Shown here in pieces: positions 60,992 to 64,000 of a DNA stretch of 64,000 bases. Source of the stretch: Pardosa pseudoannulata. Its lineage: Eukaryota; Arthropoda; Arachnida; Araneae; Lycosidae. How positions within the stretch are numbered: the stretch's first letter is position 1; every line of letters begins with the position of its first letter. Location of the stretch: the NCBI GenBank assembly GCA_032207245.1, contig CM063502.1:73155116-73219115 (forward strand), read 5' to 3'. A program made the translations under genes and the position numbers. The notes under the pieces are model-generated. The model saw only the letters and a program-made list of their open reading frames with translations. It was not told the origin of the DNA and did not search any database.

Positions 60992-61960
60992 AATGGGAAT
61001 AAGAAGAGAACAGAAAAGGCAAAATACCTTTGTCATATCTCTCAGATTAATAGATAAATAAAAATACACAGTGGAGACAAAATACGCATATAGGAATAAA
61101 ACTCACAACACACATTTCATTTTACTTCGAAAATTTGAAAACATCCACAAAAAAGAAAATTTACTATTTTTCTTGAACATATATGATGTAGTGACAAAAT
61201 ATTTGAGTCATACAGATATGTTATTTTGAAAGAGAAAAGGCATAGTAATAAAATTCCACTGAACCAATTAATAAAAAACGTATCCAGAAAATTCGAGAAA
61301 AAAGAGAAATATCAATTGAGTCTGGACTACATTTATTTTCAAACTCATCGTTTATTTTGCATACTTTCATCGTTAATGATATTCTGTACGCTGGGGACAG
61401 TTGTTGATTAAACTAATTACATTTGTGAATTGAGTTTTAGAATATATGCGCTTTTTTTTTCAAATACCTTAATGTGTTTCTAAAAATTGTATTATGGATA
61501 TCAATAAATAAAATGTTCAATAAATTAAGCCTGATTGGAAATTATTTCGTAAATTATTTTTTTTTTTTATTTTAAAGATGTAGCGTAAAAAGTAATCACA
61601 AAATTGAAGTTATCTGTAAAATATTGAATTCTAGAATTTGATTAGTATTCAAAAATTATTCTAAAAAATATATACTCTTATCTGAAGGCATTTTTCTCCT
61701 TTAATGGAAAAAATGTTGCATTTATAATTTTAGTCAGCTTTTAAGACAAAATTTAGCATATTCAGTATAACAGTTTGATTCTGATTTAATTTGATAGGAA
61801 TAAAATGTTAAAGACATTTTTGAAAATATTTTTAAATTAATAAACAGCTCAATGTTTACAGTAATCATCCTTGCAACAAAAATATTTTCGCATTAAAAAA
61901 TTATTTTTAGCTCTGAAGAAATTTTATGCACACTGGAATAAAAATCACTGACACAGGTCA
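60992..61960. other. AT-rich sequence, no gene seen
   Basis: No supported feature. Confidence 0.6.
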
Positions 61961-61968
61961 CTCCGGTG

Positions 61969-63059
61969 CAGTGTTGCCAACCTTCAAAGGCAAAATTATG
62001 GATTCTAGGTCCTAAATTTATGGCATTGGCTTATAAATTATCGTACATTTTTCTAATAGTTAAAAATAGTGTTAATAGATGGCGCTTGTACGATATATTT
62101 TTTTTGGTTATACATTTCTCTTTCCCCCCACAACTTTTTTTTTTGGGGGGGGTGGCAAAAATATGTAAATATTTTAATAAGATTCATTAAATATTTTTCT
62201 ATCATCCCTTATTTTACTTTAAATGAAACACCAGACATGTGATTTTTCTTTACTGATCTAAGAATAAAATTATATACACTTTTTAATAATGTTATAATTC
62301 CTTATTTACTGTGGTTTTTTTAAATATGAAATATTCAGTAATAAAACCGATTATTATTTAATAATTGGTTTAATTACTAAAAATACCATATTTTAGTGAA
62401 AGCTGCAATAGAATATGTAAAATGCAAAATTACTTCTAATTATCCATAATTATGCAATCATTAAAGAAATATCTCCAGTATAATTGTGAATTTTCAGTAA
62501 TTTTGCATTTAACAATTTTATGTTTTAGGCTGATTTAAATAATTTGAAATAACTAACAGATAAAAACACTGGACATAACAATTTTTAAAATTCTCTATTT
62601 TATATTCGTTTTAAAAAATATCATATATTAGTACCTAGGTCATATTTAATCTCACAAATATACATTTTTTTTATTATTGACACTTTCCTTTCTTTTAGTA
62701 CACAGTACATATGGGCTTTCTCAACCTTTGTGTCAGGATTATTTACTTTCATTTAATGAAGAAGCACCTCAAAACATGCTCCTTAAGCTGCTCTGAAATC
62801 TACAATAATTATTTGATGTTAAAAAGTGATAAAAAAAATTAATTAGACATTTTATCTTATAGTTAATCTATATAGAGTTACAGTTAAATTACCCGTTCTT
62901 TTAATTCTCCATTAGTCTAATGTTGTTTTATCGTAAAAATCAGGAAATTATCGTACAGTTTTTCAGAATTATGTCACATAATTTTGAGATTATTTTTCAT
63001 CGTACAGCGTCCTAAGTTATCGTACATATACGATAATTATCGTATGGTTAGCAACACTG
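61969..63059. mobile_element. Non-autonomous hAT element with exact 8-bp target duplication
   Basis: A 1091-bp element with ends CAGTGTTGCCAACC and, read inward from the right, CAGTGTTGCTAACC (13 of 14 identical). It is flanked by CTCCGGTG at 61961-61968 and again at 63060-63067. An 8-bp duplication and CAGTG-type ends define the hAT superfamily. Copies of (T)TATCGTACA and its complement crowd both ends (near 62038, 62085, 62948, 62998, 63017, 63030), which fits subterminal transposase binding sites. The interior is AT-rich, has a T10-G8 junction at 62135-62152 and no transposase. Confidence 0.92.
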
Positions 63060-63067
63060 CTCCGGTG

Positions 63068-63300
63068 TCCACGGTAGTTCAGTTTCACTGATACACACAA
63101 AAAAACTCGGAATGGACTGTAACAACCATATTTATTTGTTCTGGGAGCCACGATCACAAAACACGCGCAGCCTTAGAATCCACAACGCTCACACTCTTCT
63201 CCCCTGGGGAGGCACACACTATGCCCAGAAGAGCTGCACATCGCCAGCACAACACAAGGTGGCGCTTTGTCTATATAGGCTTGAACAAGCTCTCTTTATC
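63068..63300 (-). mobile_element. Possible LTR fragment interrupted by the hAT element
   Basis: GC-rich patch. On the minus strand CTATATAG at about 63271-63278 is followed by about 130 GC-rich bases and AACAAATAAATATGG near 63128-63142, then GTTGTTACAG. This is the TATA-to-polyA layout of an LTR. Removing the hAT element joins it to 61900-61968. No partner LTR in the window, so it would be solo or truncated. Confidence 0.35.
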
Positions 63301-63561
63301 TCTAGATCATTTAAAAAATAAATACATCAGATGGTATTCTAGTTTACATCTATTAATATGAGTTGATATAATTCATTTTATCATTCTACTTATAACATAT
63401 ATAAATAATGGGATTCATACCATAAAATATCATTTATATTTTTTTCTCAATGTCGTAGACTAGGAACCAATTCATCATTTGCCACGATGTCAGTGTATCT
63501 TAACTATTTTCATTGTTGACTCTAATGCACCTCATGGAGTGAATTCCTCTTTAATATCATT

Positions 63562-63665
63562 GGGTTCATAGCGGTATGGTCTTCTGTTTTACTTCACGAG
63601 TGTTAATAAGGCTTGGTCCTACTGATTAAAGCTGATTTCTAACGACATCGAACATCAAGAGTAGT
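63562..63665 (-). mobile_element. Diverged tRNA-derived SINE body
   Basis: Matches the minus-strand SINE at 11563 in order: TAGCG.TA.GGTCT.CTG, ACGAGTGTTAATAAGGCTTGG, CCTAC, TTAAAGC.GATT.C.AACG, GAACAT, with many changes. The tRNA-like head is not readable. Confidence 0.6.
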
Positions 63666-64000
63666 GACCATCCCTTTAGCCACAGTTCAGCTATATTTGA
63701 AGGAATATGTGTAACAATATCAGATTGCTGGTACGCATCAAATAGTTGCTTGCTATATCAATTTGGTGGAAAATTAAACTTATGACTTCTTGAAACTGAA
63801 CCCGCATTTGAAATGCGCTGTCTTTACTCCATGGATTAAAATCTATTCCCGTATAATCAGCACTTATACTGATTAGGTTTGTACCCCCAGAAACATTTTA
63901 CGTAACCTTGATAAAGGATCTTTCAAATGAACTTGTTCATTTCTGTTTCAAGTTTGTAAGAAAATATCTCAATAGTGTTGTAATACAGACATTACAATTT
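63666..64000. other. No feature seen
   Basis: AT-rich to the end of the window; nothing supported. Confidence 0.6.

Overview
This window looks like gene-poor, AT-rich arthropod DNA, and I favour an arachnid such as a spider. That placement is an inference from composition, from the mix of tRNA-derived SINEs, Jockey-type LINEs, piggyBac, hAT, Tc1 and Ty3/gypsy elements, and from how the gypsy proteins read. I found no convincing host gene, rRNA, functional tRNA or CRISPR array. Nearly everything recognisable is a mobile element, a decayed piece of one, a microsatellite or a local duplication.

Layout. Bases 3-8561 (block A1) and 13945-22049 (A2) are closely similar copies. Bases 8694-13944 (B1) and 29400-32643 (B2) are a second, more diverged pair. 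A 100-N assembly gap (8594-8693) lies between A1 and B1, exactly where the A2 to B2 interval carries about 7.3 kb of other sequence. The simplest reading is a tandem duplication of an A-U-B unit whose first U is hidden in the gap, but the unequal divergence of the A and B pairs and the gap itself leave assembly error or a more complex history open. Each A block holds, on the minus strand, a dead Jockey-type reverse transcriptase fragment joined to a dead gypsy integrase, then an internally deleted piggyBac element with TTAA target sites and a SINE with a 14-bp target duplication. Comparing B1 with B2 gives natural empty sites for a LINE (29711-30781), a piggyBac-like element (9326-10193) and a SINE (11141-11315).

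The rest. 22050-29400 is mostly featureless but carries two palindromic DNA elements (23986-24118 and 24586-25188) and a weak Tc1/mariner relic. 33100-45150 is AT-rich, with a 33-bp near-perfect hairpin, long TA microsatellites, a GC-rich island (36470-37160), a decayed LINE and a short tandem duplication. 45159-49743 is a complete but non-autonomous Ty3/gypsy-type LTR element on the minus strand: two LTRs, a 5-bp target duplication (GATAG), a tRNA-Leu-like primer site, a Gag-like ORF, and integrase pieces run into a long unrecognised ORF with no reverse transcriptase. 49750-64000 holds a cluster of inverted repeats, a decayed Tc1 transposase, a 0.68-kb tandem duplication and a 1091-bp non-autonomous hAT element with an exact 8-bp target duplication, inserted beside a possible LTR.

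No new biological system is evident. The most unusual items are the ORF1-only LINE, the coding capacity of the deleted gypsy element, the paired empty sites, and repeated poly-T/poly-G junctions.
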